Below, piece by piece: positions 1 to 13,064 of a DNA stretch of 64,000 nt. The translations under genes and the position numbers were made by a program. The notes beneath the pieces were generated by a model that was given only the letters and a program-made list of their open reading frames with translations, made no database searches and was not told where the DNA came from. The DNA comes from Apostichopus japonicus (taxonomy: Eukaryota; Echinodermata; Holothuroidea; Aspidochirotida; Stichopodidae). Every line of letters starts with the position of its first letter. The first letter of the stretch is position 1. The stretch lies in NCBI RefSeq assembly GCF_037975245.1, contig NC_092583.1, positions 13,164,764 to 13,228,763 of the forward strand, in the 5' to 3' direction.

Positions 1-819
1 GCCTCTGATTCTCCTTATTAATCCACCATAGACATCTATTAATGATGAAAAAGTATGTTTAATGAATACTCGTCAGTCTACCTTCATTTTCCTTTTCATT
101 TATTTTTTTATGCCCCTCACAATCCACTTAAAACCTGACTTCTTGAAAAACATCCTTCTCAGTTTTTTGGAATGCATTCCGCTTTGCAGAAGAAGTGCAA
201 GCCATTTCGATTTTACATCCGTGTATTACGTGATGATATGATACCCAAGAGAACAGCCATCTATTTCCAAACGACTAACACGATCTTTCTAGAGCTGTAA
301 AAGTTCTTGCCAGCATTAAAACATTTATTTAAGTTTCGTACCACATGATCTTCCACTGATAGAGTCCCCTCGAGAATTTTGTTTTCCCCCGGACGTGACT
401 TGGAAGTGAAACTAAAAGCTTGCATCAGTCGTCAAGGTCACCAACCTTTCCCAGCGAAATAAATGTTTAACTTAATTCATGGTATATATTCATGAAAGAC
501 ACTTTCACTGTAGCTTCTTGTTCTATACTTCACTAATGAAGGTACTACAGACATGGAGAGTATAATATTGTTGGGGGTGGGGAGGGGTGGGGGAGGGGAG
601 AGAAGGAGGTATATGAAGGATTTTAAAAGCGTTACTGATTTTCACAGTAGAATACTCATATTGGATATGTGTTGTGTGCATGGATATCTTAAACTACAGG
701 TGGTTATTCTTGACATGGGGAATGATATTCCAGAGATAATTACAAACCGCATTCAGTGGAATGCTGCTTCTTTGACCAAAGGTACCCCATGTCAGAGGTA
801 GGTTGCTGAAGGGACTGCA
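1..819. other. Non-coding, no feature seen
   Basis: AT-rich with a G-rich patch at about 571-606. Its only open frame lacks codon bias or any recognisable motif. Confidence 0.5.
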
Positions 820-970
820 GCCTCCTACAGCCAGGCGTAGGACCTACTCTGTTGGTGCTCCAGTTTCACAGAATAGGCACTGCAGAAGGTAGGTGGATAT
901 AATGCCACTGTTTGATATCGATTCATCCTGGCTTAGCAGGAATTAGCAGCTGCTGGAGCATATCCATTAG
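820..970. repeat. Relic related to the foldback element at 15661-16076
   Basis: Contains GAAGGGACTGCAGCCTCCTA and GTTTGATATCGATTCATC then GCAGCTGCTGGAGC, matching arms and interior of that element. Confidence 0.4.
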
Positions 971-1958
971 ATGTGGTGCCTTAGAAGTAATATGTGTACT
1001 GTCATCAGATAGGGTGATCAAATACAGCTATATATCTTTGCAACTTAGGCTGGGTTAGGTTCACTTGTCAGAGACCTTAAAATGTTGTTTTTACGAATGA
1101 CATGGTACCGGAGCTTGCATTTCAGAATGGGGAATGAGCCATTAAGCTATATAATGTATATATGGAATCTATGACTTGTCCAGAAAGATCTAAATGTTTA
1201 TAACCTCAACAAAATGAGAGTGAAATTACACTAAGTAAGGACATCTACCAAAACATGCCAAAAAAGCAAACTTGACTATTCATTCTACAATTTGCAGTAC
1301 TTTAAGAATTAAGATAAACGTTTCTTAAAATATAAATAACCTTTCCGTAAGAATCTATCAAGTGATGACAATAACATCAGCTGATACTGTCTGTTAAAAC
1401 TAACATTTCAGCCAATCTGCAACCTGTTTTGGCTGACTTTGAACAAAACTTTCCTCTCCCACTCCCCTTCCCCTCCCTCCACTCATCCCCTCTCCTTCTC
1501 TCCCTCCACCCCTTCCATCTCTTCCTATCTCTCTCTTTCTTTCATTATAATATCAATATCAATTATTGATAACATCATTGATCAACAAACAGTAGAAACA
1601 AACGATCGAACAAAACTTGGGGCTAATTTTGATTGATTTATATACATACCTTTTTACAAATAATCTACTTATGTTAATTGTCTGCCAGACATCTCATCTC
1701 ATGTTAAATAATGTTTTGTTTTTGTTGAAAAAAACAACACCTGCTATGTACGGTACAAAGTCCTCAATTTTGCGTATGTGTGTGTGAGTTGTACTGCAAA
1801 CAATCTTTGTCAAATCTGCATATGTAATAAACATGTAGTCAAAAATTTGGAAAAAGGTGTGAGATCTATATCTTTGCAGCTTAGTATTGTAGCTTTGTAC
1901 TAGCTTGGATTGTACTGTAGGGTAATACACTACGGTATAGGGTATCAGACCAGCCAGA
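971..1958. other. Non-coding, pyrimidine tract
   Basis: A C/T-rich run at about 1450-1540, otherwise plain AT-rich sequence. I see no exon. Confidence 0.5.
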
Positions 1959-2325
1959 CAGTGGCGGAGCGTCCATACAGTCAGGGGGGCGGATGCCCCC
2001 CTGACGGATTCAAATGGACTGCTGACGCCCTTTTCAGCTTTTTACCACTTTTAACTTATTCGCGATTTTGTACTTTTTTATTGCGCCCTTATCTACCTAT
2101 TGACATTTGTCACATTTTGTTGGCGATGACACCTATTTATTCTTCGTTTATTTGCAAATTAGCAAGGCCAGGAAAGGGTCATTTCCGATCTAGGAAGTAT
2201 CTTTACTCAAAAAATTTCTGTATGCTCCGCGCCAACCTGTGGTGGCGCTCCGCTTAGATAGTGTCGAAAGCGCCCCTACAGACCAATCTCGCCCCCCTTG
2301 ACCAATACCCCTAGCTCCGCCACTG
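1959..2325. mobile_element. hAT-like miniature transposon (367 bp)
   Basis: Terminal inverted repeats CAGTGGCGGAGC and GCTCCGCCACTG. Flanks CAGCCAGA and CGGCCAGA form an 8-bp target duplication with one mismatch. CAGTG termini with 8-bp duplications are typical of the hAT superfamily. It contains one copy of the GCGCCAACC...GGTGGCGC hairpin module near 2231. No transposase. Confidence 0.75.
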
Positions 2326-2624
2326 CGGCCAGAGTATTCGTGGGATCAGCCCATTTAAATGAATCACCACTGGTTACAGATTCATGTTGCCAACTGTTTC
2401 AATGTATTTTAAAAGTTGATTCCCTACACCCTTCCCTTAATCCTCTCTTTGTCCCTCCACTGTTTATCTCCTACCTCTCCTCTTCCCCTGTTGGTTTCTT
2501 TCTTTCTTCTCTCCATCCCTTGTCTACTAATCCCCTTACATCTATCTCTTTGTGTTCACCATGCTCATTAACCTGTCTGTATTCTGTGTGTGTTTTTGTC
2601 CCTTCTGTTACTGTAATTTGTCAT

Positions 2625-2665
2625 TTAGCCTTTGAAGATCCTGCTAGGATCGAAACGTCAGGCCA
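2625..2665 (+). ncRNA. Decayed hammerhead-like motif of a Penelope-like element tail
   Basis: GATCC-TGCTA-GGATC (2637-2651) is a perfect hairpin followed at once by GAAACGTC; GCCT before and AGGC after can pair. This resembles hammerhead motifs known in Penelope-like elements, but the CTGATGA box is degenerate (TTTGAAG), so activity is unlikely. Confidence 0.4.
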
Positions 2666-2699
2666 ACTTACTTTTACACATTCTATTACACAGGCTCTC

Positions 2700-3436
2700 T
2701 AGTGGATAAGCAGTTTGCCAACAGTTTTAGTTTATTTTTATTTTAAAAGTAGTGTTAAGCTTGATTATTTCTTTTCAATGGAAAAAAATTAAAAACGGTC
2801 AAGATATCACAGCATATTCTTCTATCGATCTGACAATTGAGGGGAACATATTTCAGGGCTGAAATTTAACCGCTGTTATATCGTGATCTACAATCACTGT
2901 GATCTTGATATGGAAAAAATTTTCGCTCAAAAACTAAGGGCGTAGCCTGAAATTACTGTCCGGATAATTATCAGTTTAAATATTATGGAATCCAAATAAT
3001 AATAATTATAATCAGCAGTAACGTTAGCGGACTCTTAGGAGACCGCAAATGTGGGAAACTTAAATTTAACACTCACTGACTCATAAAACACAAACATTAA
3101 TTAAAAAATTGTTTTAAGTTCTTGGGTTGATAAGTGGCTAGTTGATTTCGCTCAGGTTAGAATCGTCACCCAACGGACAATATTTTTCTCACTACTGACC
3201 AACTTCATTGAGCTCCTCCATTAGATGACATTGTCAATATCTTGAACATCCCGTATTCGTAGCCTTTAGCTTTTCAGTCATTGCTGCTCATGAATATTTA
3301 AACACCAATGTGTACTTAATGTGTTTAACTTTAGATTGGTGACTCCACAATAGGATGAAAATGCAGACAAACACAGAAATGGGGAATCTTTGGGGTGAAA
3401 ACAAAACTGTAAAAGGAAACGACTGCAACAACGTAC
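2700..3436. other. Probable intron 3' of the LDLa exon
   Basis: AT-rich, many stops in all frames; follows the LDLa exon donor on the minus strand. Confidence 0.4.
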
Positions 3437-3553
3437 CGCAATTCTCTTCATCGCTGAAATCTTTACACTCTACCATGTGATCGCAATGCCAGATGGATGG
3501 CAGGCACTGAAAGCCATCGCTGCACGCATATTGCACACTGGGAAGACATAGAA
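3437..3553 (-). CDS. Exon encoding a complete LDL-receptor class A (LDLa) module
   Basis: On the minus strand a good acceptor (TTTCTTTCTTTGCAG) and donor (GCG|GTACGT) bound a 117-nt symmetrical phase 1-1 exon. It holds six cysteines in LDLa order: CLPSVQYAC, SDGFQC, LPSIWHCD, VEC, then DFSDEENC, with the Ca-binding acidic signature D-x-S-D-E. LDLa modules bind calcium and protein ligands in extracellular receptors and in type II membrane proteases. Phase 1-1 is typical of shuffled extracellular modules. Neighbouring exons are not firmly identified; upstream candidates are at 8486-8561 and 36241-36319. Confidence 0.85.
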
Positions 3554-6500
3554 CTGCAAAGAAAGAAACAAAGAAAAACCAACTGGGTTAAAAGTGAACA
3601 AATACAGCATACATTCAGTTTCATTTTCATTTTCATTCAAAGAACTTTATTTCATTCACTTTTGATATATAAACAATATAATAATACACAGAACATTTTA
3701 AAGAAACAATTTGAAAGAGAAAGCCACTGAGTAGTGCCCACAAGAAGCTTGGAGTAGCTCGTACACGTGAACACCCCGTTACAAGATACAAATAAGTCTA
3801 TGAGACGATACAACAAGAGAAGAGTGCAAAAACACAAAATCTAGTTGACATACATATGACTAATTTAGGCTCTCGTTAGGTGATATAGGATGCTTTCATG
3901 CCAGACCTGGGATCAGGAGATCGCCCTACCAGTGAACCATAACATGCTTCGATCTGGGGGCATTTACGCTATTGCTCGTACTCGGATCCTCCCAGGGCCT
4001 GGTGAGTGCTTAATAAGCGGAAGTGGCTCCAGAGTACTTCAATTTACACACCGGTTAGATGCAGTGCCACTGCACTGTGACGTTCCCGCAAGGAACTCAG
4101 AGGTTGCATAATGTAAAGTTAACCGATGATCTCAGGTCACACTTGATCTCAGAGCATTTCCACTAACAGCTTGATCTCGTGCTCAGGGTCTGATCCTCCC
4201 CCTTGTCGGGATCTATATCAGAGGATCAGCTCTAGATCTGATCTGCACTTACACTACAAACTTGATCTCGACTGATCATGAGCAGCTGGAGATCAGATCC
4301 GGATTTAGTGTAAAATCACCCATAAAACTGCATCAATAAACTACTTTATAATGGTTGGGTTGATTTTGTGACAACTACAGTGTATGACATGAAAGTTTAA
4401 AAGAGTTTCCTGTGACTTTTGGAATAACTTTCCAGACATTTATGGGTTGCTGAATGAGGGCAAGCCCAAATTTAAATGTCTCACTTGAAAAAGTCTGGGA
4501 AGAAATTTCAATGGATACTGTAATCTTGAGTGGTAGGTGATAGTATTTACGTTGTAGAATTTTCTGTACTGGAAAACCTCACAAAACAACAGAAGAAAAA
4601 AGAACAGCATTTGAGGAAAATGGAAATAAGGCCAACTGGAATCATGTTCTAAGATTTGGTTGGAAGAGGGTACTGACCCAAGGCAGGGAGGTGGGGGGGG
4701 GTGTTGAGTGTGGGTGCAGCGGAAAATGTTACCAATTGTTTTTGGGGGAAATTCAGATAGGATCATGGATGTACAGAGAGGAATGAGGGGCAAAACTTAC
4801 TTGTCAAACTTTGCATAAAAGTGGCCCTTATTTCACTTTTTAGAAAAATAAATCTAATCAGAGAGAATACAAAGTTTAGTCAGTACATCAAGTATGATTC
4901 AATGGTATACATTAGTATGGAGAATCAAAGAAACCTTTAAGGGTCTACGCTCATTCTTTATGTCCGTATCAGGCGAGGAATGCTAAGGTCAATGTGAAGC
5001 TCTAAATCAAAACACATGGTAAGGCTCAAACCTTAACCTTAACCTTAATTCTCTCCGTGCCAGTAGTCGCATAAGGCTCAAAGAGCTGGAGTTAAAAGTG
5101 CGGGCCAAGACCTAATAAAGGTTGAGCTCAGCTAGCCCATCGTTCTGATTCAGATTCCTAACGTAAAATGAATGCTTTCCATATCAAAGGTTAACACTGG
5201 ATCTACTGTACATAACTTTTGAATACAAGGGGAGAAAAAAAAGGGGAGTATAAAGCTTTTCGTCTACTCATTAAAGTCTGTTTATTGGTAAATGTATGAG
5301 TTAGGGGGCCTGGCTTTTTCACCCTATTACTGTAGGATCTTCTTCAAAAGGCAAACTGCAAACACAAGGTTGTATGAGTGAGTATGAGTGAGTATAAGTA
5401 AGTATGAATAAGTATGCCAATGTAGGATTCACACCATGTACTGTATGGTACGTCAGGTAAAACACCTTATAAATAGAGTTTATGCTTACTCTAAATTTAT
5501 CTGGATTGAACAATAAATTGGATGGAGCTCTGAGTGGAACGCTGCACTCCAAAGCAAAAATTTTATCAAAGCAAACACAATCATATGACCAGGTTGAAAC
5601 TGCCTGACTTAAAATCTGGTCAGTGACGATACACACAGCTTTAGCACTGTAGCTCATCAGCGGTGACCCGCCGGATCTAATGTGACCTCTCAATAAGCAT
5701 ATCTCAATAAGCATACAAAAACTATGTCAATGTATGCCATATGTACTTACACAAATATCTAAGGTGATTGCTACCTTTTATGTACAAACTGGGTACCGTA
5801 TCCACTTTTTACTATTAAGCAAACACAACACTAGTATGCATGCCAACCCCCAAAAGAATTGGCCATATCATCATTTGAATCAGTTTTTGGATCTATAGTG
5901 CAAACACAATTTGCATATATTTTATCATCTCCCAAATAGTTGGATGAGAATTGCAATCTGGGAGCTAGACCTTGTGCCAACCAGTTTGAAAACACTGGCA
6001 GAGAATTGTAATCACATGACCCCGACTAGTTTTCTCGATATGATTCCCAGTTTTAATCACGAGCCATGCACTCTTGTCATTTTCTATGTAATATACCAAA
6101 CATAATTATTTTAGAAAAAACATTAATTACAACATTTATGTGATTTGTTACATTTTCACTTCCGATGAAGGTTCTATCTGTTAGAAGCTGGAGATAAAAC
6201 CTTCAATACTTCATTTTCTTAGTGTTTTTTTTTGGGGGGGGGGATGTGGTGGGTTGATATCAAGCTTGATGATCAGTACAACTATTTATTTAGCAGCTGG
6301 CCCCCTGATTATAAACTTTACTCCATAATTAAAAACACATACAGCTACCTAGTACAGTTACAGATTGGAAGTTGCAAAAACCAGTCAATAAATAACTCAC
6401 ACCGATTGATATGTCAAGCTCAAATAAAATCTCCATTGAAAGCAAACCCAGTAAAAACCTTTGCACAGCCTCTCCCAGCTTCTCCCTCTTTTAGCATTTC

Positions 6501-7232
6501 TGGCTGGATCAAAGCAATTTATCTTCTTTTCACGACTGAGGGATAGGCACCAAGGCAATGAAGGATTACTCAACAAAGCTTATGATCATTTCTTATTGTT
6601 AATGAAGCACTTTCAAGTAATACAGCTTTTCCATCAAAATGATCAAAACACCTTTCTTTCACACACTTTCAATATTTCACACGTACACCTTCAGCCTGGG
6701 GGTTAGATGTAAATTACACTTCATTTGCATTACCATTTTGAGACCCAAAGTAGGGGGGGGGACGGTTAAAATATTAGGAAAGAATTTAATTCAATGGGAC
6801 TGAATGCTGAAGTTGAAAAATTATGCCCCAAACCGAAAATAAATCCCCCACTGCCCCTCTAAAAAAAATATATTTCAAGTTTCCTTAATGAGTCACCAAA
6901 ATTGATCATCGAGATGCTTTTTCAAATAAAATGAATTTGACAATTGCAAAAACGTCTCATTATTTAAAACTTGCGTAGTTTGGATTTAAAATGGACAGCT
7001 CGAAGGTGATCGAGGTTTTTGCTTTGTTCAGAAATTCTTTGGTTTTCTCAATACATAAGTGGAAGTAGCAAACAAACATTCAAAACTGTCCTTGCTGTGA
7101 GCTAGGAATTAATGTCAGAGAATAGTTTCGACTTTATTATCAACAAAGGACTTAATTTTTTCTGCACTATAATATCTATGACGACTTCTTAACTTGTTGA
7201 ATTTTAATTATATGCATCATGTGTCTAGATAA
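3554..7232. other. Probable intron; dispersed repeat relics
   Basis: Contains a G-rich dispersed repeat at about 4640-4740, a GTATGAGTGA short tandem run at 5375-5420, and CTGATCT-rich sequence at 4130-4300. No exon I can support. Confidence 0.4.
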
Positions 7233-7553
7233 GGCCCATAGCCAGAGTAACTGATTTTTTTGGGGGGCAGGGGGAGGGGGAACACATCAGTGAAAGATGA
7301 TCACTGTCCTGGGGGAGGGGTCTAAGGGGAGGGATGTCCCCCACTCATTGAGTTTTGCTTATCTCGGGGGGCTTAGATGCCAAATAATGCAATCTTTTCC
7401 ATATTTACCCCTCCTATGTTTGTATGCCATTTTTCTGTTTGTATACAACCTTATCATTTTTTATTAAGTTAAAATTTTAAAAACAAACTGAAAAATTGGG
7501 GGCCCATTGTTCCCCCCCCCCCCCCTTGTCCCTCCATCCATGGGCTATGTGCC
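7233..7553. mobile_element. MITE with GGCCCATAGCCA termini
   Basis: GGCCCATAGCCA at the left and TGGGCTATGTGCC at the right are imperfect inverted repeats, with a G-run inside the left end and a long C-run inside the right end. Confidence 0.55.
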
Positions 7554-7984
7554 AGGTCTTAATCCAAATGAAATGTACAGTTTTAATTTCCCTCCTTTTG
7601 GCCAGAACACATTAAGGCAACTCTGCAACATATATGTTACTTCACTTGCAGTTTCGTTTCCATAAAGTGAAAGTTGACGGAAGGTTCATTTAATACACTC
7701 ACTAGGGAAGTTGGTTGAAGCAATATATAAATAAACGACAACATAAAAGGGTGTTATAAAACTTTATGGAAAACCCTGAGATATATTGTAAACTGTCTAA
7801 ACCTAACAACCAAAGACTGGTGATTATGCAATTTGTATTTGAAACATATGGAAAGGAAAACATGTAACCATGGCGAGGTTCTGATATTATTATTATTATT
7901 ATCACTGCTACAGCTGGGCTACTGACAAAATCTAGAGAGATAATTTTGTTGGAAAGTTCTCTTAAGCAGGTTAAAGATCAGGTT

Positions 7985-8080
7985 TCGGAGGGGGAGGAGG
8001 GGATATAGGGTTGGAGGAGAGAGGAGGGGAGAGTAGGAGGAGAAGGGAGGAGGGAAGGAAGGAAGGGTGGGAGGGATGGG
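7985..8080 (+). repeat. Polypurine tract
   Basis: GGAGG, GGAAGG and GGGAGG variants with few pyrimidines over about 95 bases. Confidence 0.8.
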
Positions 8081-8485
8081 CTAGGAGTCAGACTAACGTT
8101 CAGTTGCCATCTTTGGCAGCACCAAATCTGGTGTTTGAAAATTACTGCTGAGAAAATTATTAGGTGACCATGCCCTCCTCATGAAGAGATGAAAGTGTCA
8201 AGGTAAAACAAATCTTCAAAAATAAAATAGAACATATTACCTAAATATTCAACCTTTTGCATATACCGTAGCAAGCAATAGAGATTATGTATTGTAAGTA
8301 TTAAAGTATAAAATCAAACTGTATATTCCCGTTTCTTGTTTTATTTTGGACATCAGGATACATGCTACTTTAAAGCCAAGTTTTGGCACCAGACATAAAT
8401 TTGAGGGCAAACAGATGGCAATCTTTAAAGATATGCAGCAAATCCTAAGGTAAGAGGGTCTTGATTGATGAACAAAATATTTTAC

Positions 8486-8561
8486 CGTACTATGAATGTA
8501 TAAACCGACAGCTGAGAGTAAAATGCTGCCAACCGAGATCCCCGCCAAACAAACAACATTG
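8486..8561 (-). CDS. Candidate exon encoding a hydrophobic membrane segment
   Basis: The minus-strand frame reads NVVCLAGISVGSILLS, then AVGLYIHST, a roughly 22-residue hydrophobic stretch with small residues, ending at donor ACG|GTAAAA. The acceptor (TTCTCACCGAAGCAG) is modest. If real, it would lie between a 5' exon and the LDLa exon, as in type II membrane proteins that carry LDLa outside the cell. The phase (2 to 0) does not join directly to the LDLa exon. It may be chance. Confidence 0.22.
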
Positions 8562-9852
8562 CTGCTTCGGTGAGAATAACCTCAGTCAGCAGTACAGTGG
8601 TGGCGACAAAAAAGCAGCTAGATAGTAAATTATTAAAGAGTATTAAAACAGTATATTATATAGAAAAATCTAGGAATGGGGAGGTGATTTATTAAAGGAG
8701 ACCCAAACCCTCACAAACCCTCACCTAACCCAAATCAATCAATCAATCAATCGGTCAAGCAATTAACTGTAGAAGGGAACCTATATATGGTAAACTACAT
8801 ATAACATTTTGATAAATGTTTAACTAAATTCAGACAACGGTACATATGCAGCTAAGTTGCAAACTTACAGAATCTGGTCAGCATCTGGAATATTTTAACC
8901 ATACAGTATAACTCTCCGGTAAGAAGATGCACATTATGTTTATGACTCCCCCACACCCACACCCACCCCCTACCGCCCCACCCCCAAAAAGGAGAAACCT
9001 CACAAAATTCGGCAAACTTAAAGATAAAATCACAATCTATCTATTGTGGTGTCAAGGAGCTTCAGAGTTAATCATTTACAGCTAGTGAGAGCAAAATACA
9101 TTTAGAAAAATTTACAAATGTAGCTATACTTTGGGTTGATGGTACGTTGTGAAGATATAAAGAGGGATAAAATTTCAGACTAAGTACAAAAGTATGCAGG
9201 TATGCAGGTTTGTAAGTGGGTTTTAGTTCCACAATTCCAAGGACATGTCTCAATACAAACAACACCGCCACAACGCAAATTAATATATCCCACTGTTACG
9301 ATGAACCAACACAGTTTTGTACAATATTATAAACATGGATTCTTTTATTTCTTTATTTTATTTGTTTATTTTTTTTTATATACTTTTTTTAGCTATTCAA
9401 ACATGTATATTAAAGCTAGAAATACTTTTAATTCCAACAAACGTTAACACTTTTGAGGTTATATTCAAGTTATTTGCAAAATGGTTTCTATCAACTTAAG
9501 CCATTCAACATTAAAGTATAAACAAACAGCTGTACAAGATAGCTATTTTCTTATTTCTAATTTTTTTTCTTTTGGAAGGGTAAGGTGCGGGGGTATTATT
9601 ATTATCATTATTATCACATTTGCGTTAAACTTTCCTTTACTTCTTCTGGGAGTATGTGATCTATTGGTTAAACCCACAAGAACTTTTATTCCACTTGAAA
9701 CACTTCCTGTTCCTACTGTACTAAAGAGTTTGTTATGACACACATGTGACAAAAATTCTTGCTAACAATTTAACTGGAAATGAATGCTCTTTCTTTTGAA
9801 GTTGATCCACAACCAATTTCAAACATGGCCACAGCGGCCATAGTCAGCTTTA

Positions 9853-9934
9853 TTAGGTTCCCGGAACAGAAACAGGATCCTCGTCACTCAAGTTCTCAAA
9901 TGCGAATGAGGTGACAGTCTCGTGCGCGTTACGA
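9853..9934 (-). CDS. Candidate terminal exon with short acidic cytoplasmic-like tail
   Basis: On the minus strand, after TCAATTTAAAGCAG, a 26-codon frame reads RNAHETVTSFAFENLS, then DEDPVSVPGT, and stops at TAA (9853-9855); AATAAA overlaps the stop. The composition (acidic, Ser/Thr, FEN motif) resembles the tail of a membrane receptor. If real, it could be the 3' end of the gene starting at 36319, making the LDLa exon part of a second gene. Without neighbouring exons this is weak. Confidence 0.25.
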
Positions 9935-11050
9935 CTGCTTTAAATTGAGGATGGAAATCTTCCCAGGTGACAAACTTAACGGATGAAATCTTCACTCTGT
10001 GATGGACAGCAGGGGGATTCGTGTAAAGTGATCTCGAGAAATAAAGACTAAACCGAGCTGTGAAAAAGTCCTCCCACACCCTCTGTGAACATCAACAGGG
10101 GTTGTGCATTATTGACACAGTTTACTGCTAGGCTCAAGTGGCACAGAAGTATTTAGTGTGACACGCTGGTGTATATTATTACCCAGTGAGAGATGGGTGG
10201 CTAAGAACTAATGGGAGAGGATGTATGTAGCTGCTTCCTGATGCATAGTTGGCGCATCTTACAGACCCGACCTGAAGTTGACAATCCATTATTACATTTA
10301 TCTGGATTTTTCAACATTTATTAGCTAAGCCATTCTTATTTTAAGCAGCCTGCCGCTCCTTGGTTTAACAGAACCACCATTGAAAACAAAAGCAGATATA
10401 TTATGAAAACTGTGTAGTCTAAAACAGCAGGGTTTTTATGTTTCCATTGTCTATGACCACCATTTGTCCCAAAATTTTCTGAAATGTTGGACATTTGACA
10501 GGACGAATAACACTGTCATTATTATTTCATTCTTAATATATATAATGTAAACAGTGGAGATTTTAATCTTCCTCTGATGTTTGTCAATAGCCTTGCCCAC
10601 TTATTGTAAACGGATTGTAAATTTTATCTGGACAAATAACATGGTTGTTTTGATTTGTAGTTCAAAGTTCACAGTTCATCTTCTACACAGTTGCTAATTT
10701 AGCTATCATTAGCTGGAACTCATTTGGCTATAATCTAGCCGAGTAGGGAAAGAAAATGAATGAAATCCAAAGCCAGAATTGTGCGAGTTATGGGAAATTT
10801 GGTCGGCAGCGTGAAGGGAAAACAATTTCATACAGTTTGGGGGTTTTATAGTGTCAAGTAGCATCAAAACAATTTCCAAACTCAACTCAACTCACTAAAA
10901 GGTGCATTTTGGACCACTCAGCAGTACATTGATCACTTTCATAGCTAAAACAGTACTGAGCAGGGAATTAATTTATCTGGTACCGCATCGCAAACTGCTC
11001 TGCAAAATGGGAAAACTACTATACTGCAAAGACCTATGCATATATATATA
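9935..11050. other. No gene seen
   Basis: Ordinary AT-rich sequence; possible splice-like signals near 10850-10960 yield no recognisable protein. Confidence 0.4.
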
Positions 11051-11436
11051 TATATATGCAGGGATGTGCCCACGCTGGGTGGCACTGGGCGACCCCGCCC
11101 AGCACTAAAAATTACCGCCCAGCACTGTCTTAAAAATTGTGAATCCCGCTCAGCACTATTATCATCTAAAATCCCGACATTCGTAACATTTTATTCAACA
11201 TAAATTGTGCCACATGTATCCTCGCCCCCCCCCCATTTGTCAAATTCACGTAAACACAGGTGCGGAGATATGGAGTAGACGTGGCTTTAATCTGTAGCAT
11301 GCAGCATCACACTACACTAGCTCTGTATACAACTTCAAAAATAGACAAATGTCACCCTCCCCTTAGACCCCTCCCCCAGGATGGCGATCAGTATACCCAG
11401 CACTCAGGAAATCTTGGGCATATCCCTGTATATGTA
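11051..11436. mobile_element. MITE with TRCAGGGATRTGCCCA termini
   Basis: The left end GCAGGGATGTGCCCA and right end TGGGCATATCCCTGTA are inverted copies. Just inside the left end CGCCCAGCACT recurs three times. The left end abuts a (TA)n run. Confidence 0.6.
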
Positions 11437-13064
11437 TACATATTGTACACAGGAACCAGTCTTTTGTAAAGGGAATGTTCAGAGCCTTCAGAACTGCTAT
11501 GAAAAAATACGAGCACTACATTATTCCCTGCTGAGATAATAGGTGACTTAAAAATAAAATACGTTTTTTTTTTTTGGTTTTTTTTTTTGCAATTCTACAA
11601 CCACAAGGGTACATGTACATGGTGTACGTACAACAAATACAAGCTGTGGTGTATTATTAAAAGTACACACCACACGTTCATGAGCAATTTACACCTTAGA
11701 GGTTAAAGAGCAGTCTAGAGCACAATCGTGACTTGCACGCTTCATTTAGTTGGACCTGCTGTGGTAATTGTTTGTCATAAGTTTTCCGAGCAGAAAAAAT
11801 AAATTTGCAGTCTATTGGCAAAACCAGACAGATTTCCACTGAATAGAGGAAGAGAGTGTGTACACTGATAACTATAATGACACAGCCTTTACAAGTCAGT
11901 ACAAATATCATGTAATTCTGCACCCAAACATTAAAGTTAACACCTTTCTGACATGCCATACTGTATTCATTCATGAAGTTAACCTACATTTCCATAGAGT
12001 TTACAATTAAAACTTGCTTAAGTTGATCCCAGGTAATATGCAGATACACATACTTACATACACCATTAGCATTCAAAGTGGGGGTGGGGGGTTACCACCC
12101 CTTCTCAGGGCAGAGGGACCAAACATTTGAGTCAAGATATTGCCGATATTTGTGGGAAAACATAAGATTACTATGAAAGTTGCAAAATTTAACATCATTT
12201 TTCCATCTTAAATATCATTATAATCATATTAAAAAAATTCCAAAGGGAGAGGGAGGAACCCCCTCCTCATTATAGACTCCCCATCCTCCCCCAATCTACA
12301 AAATCCATCACTGGTTAATCACCAAGATGATCCAGATGAAAACTGGGATCACCAAGCAAAAGAACTTTTGAATACCATCACCAGGGCTACAAATGATTTT
12401 TATTTCTTCAGCTGTCGTTAGATGGGAAACTAACTTTCTTCCATCAAAACAAAATTCCTTCCACATCATCTTTTATTCCTAAACTAGATTTAGTTTGTAT
12501 GTCTGCTCTTTAGCGTGGGATGTCGGAATGGGGGTGGGGGAGGGTTGGGGAGGGTGGGGGAGGGGAGGGGAGGGAGGGGAGAAGTCAGAGGGGGTATACA
12601 GTATTGGTGTAGACAGAGGGGGTAGACAGTTGTGCTCCTTATCGTAGCTTGTCTGACTCATGACACTACTGTATGTGTCACCATGCTGTCACTTTGTAAT
12701 CTGGTGAAGGACAAATACTATTAGCACCAGCAGCTGGGATGTGGGCATCAAAGCGAATGTATACACTGTATCATATAAACATATGTATACAAGTTCTTTT
12801 GGGATGCAATATATTCTGCCATGTCATGGTGCATTGTATAGTCTGGATCAGTATTGTCTGAATACCAAGGTAGAATTTATTATCTACAGTAAAATACACA
12901 ACAGTCACCTATAGTACCGAAAGGAATGTCTCCCAGTTAAATATCTGTTAGTCAAAGCAAATTGTTTTTCGCATTTGCTCAGAAATTTGAAAAATTTACC
13001 AAGTAGAACCTTTGCAAGGTGATACATGTGCACAAGTGATCAAATAATAATCAATAAAAATCAG
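11437..13064. other. No gene seen
   Basis: Homopolymer T runs at about 11564-11590 and C- or G-rich relics at 12070-12310, with the G-run tract listed separately. Confidence 0.4.
12525..12600 (+). repeat. G-run tract with G-quadruplex potential
   Basis: At least eight runs of four or more G separated by one or two bases (GGGGGTGGGGGAGGG and following). Confidence 0.8.

Noticed and set aside
6160-6205. Another hammerhead-like word (CCGATGAAGGTTC ... GATAAAAC)
   Set aside because: Stem pairing is poor and the box order incomplete.
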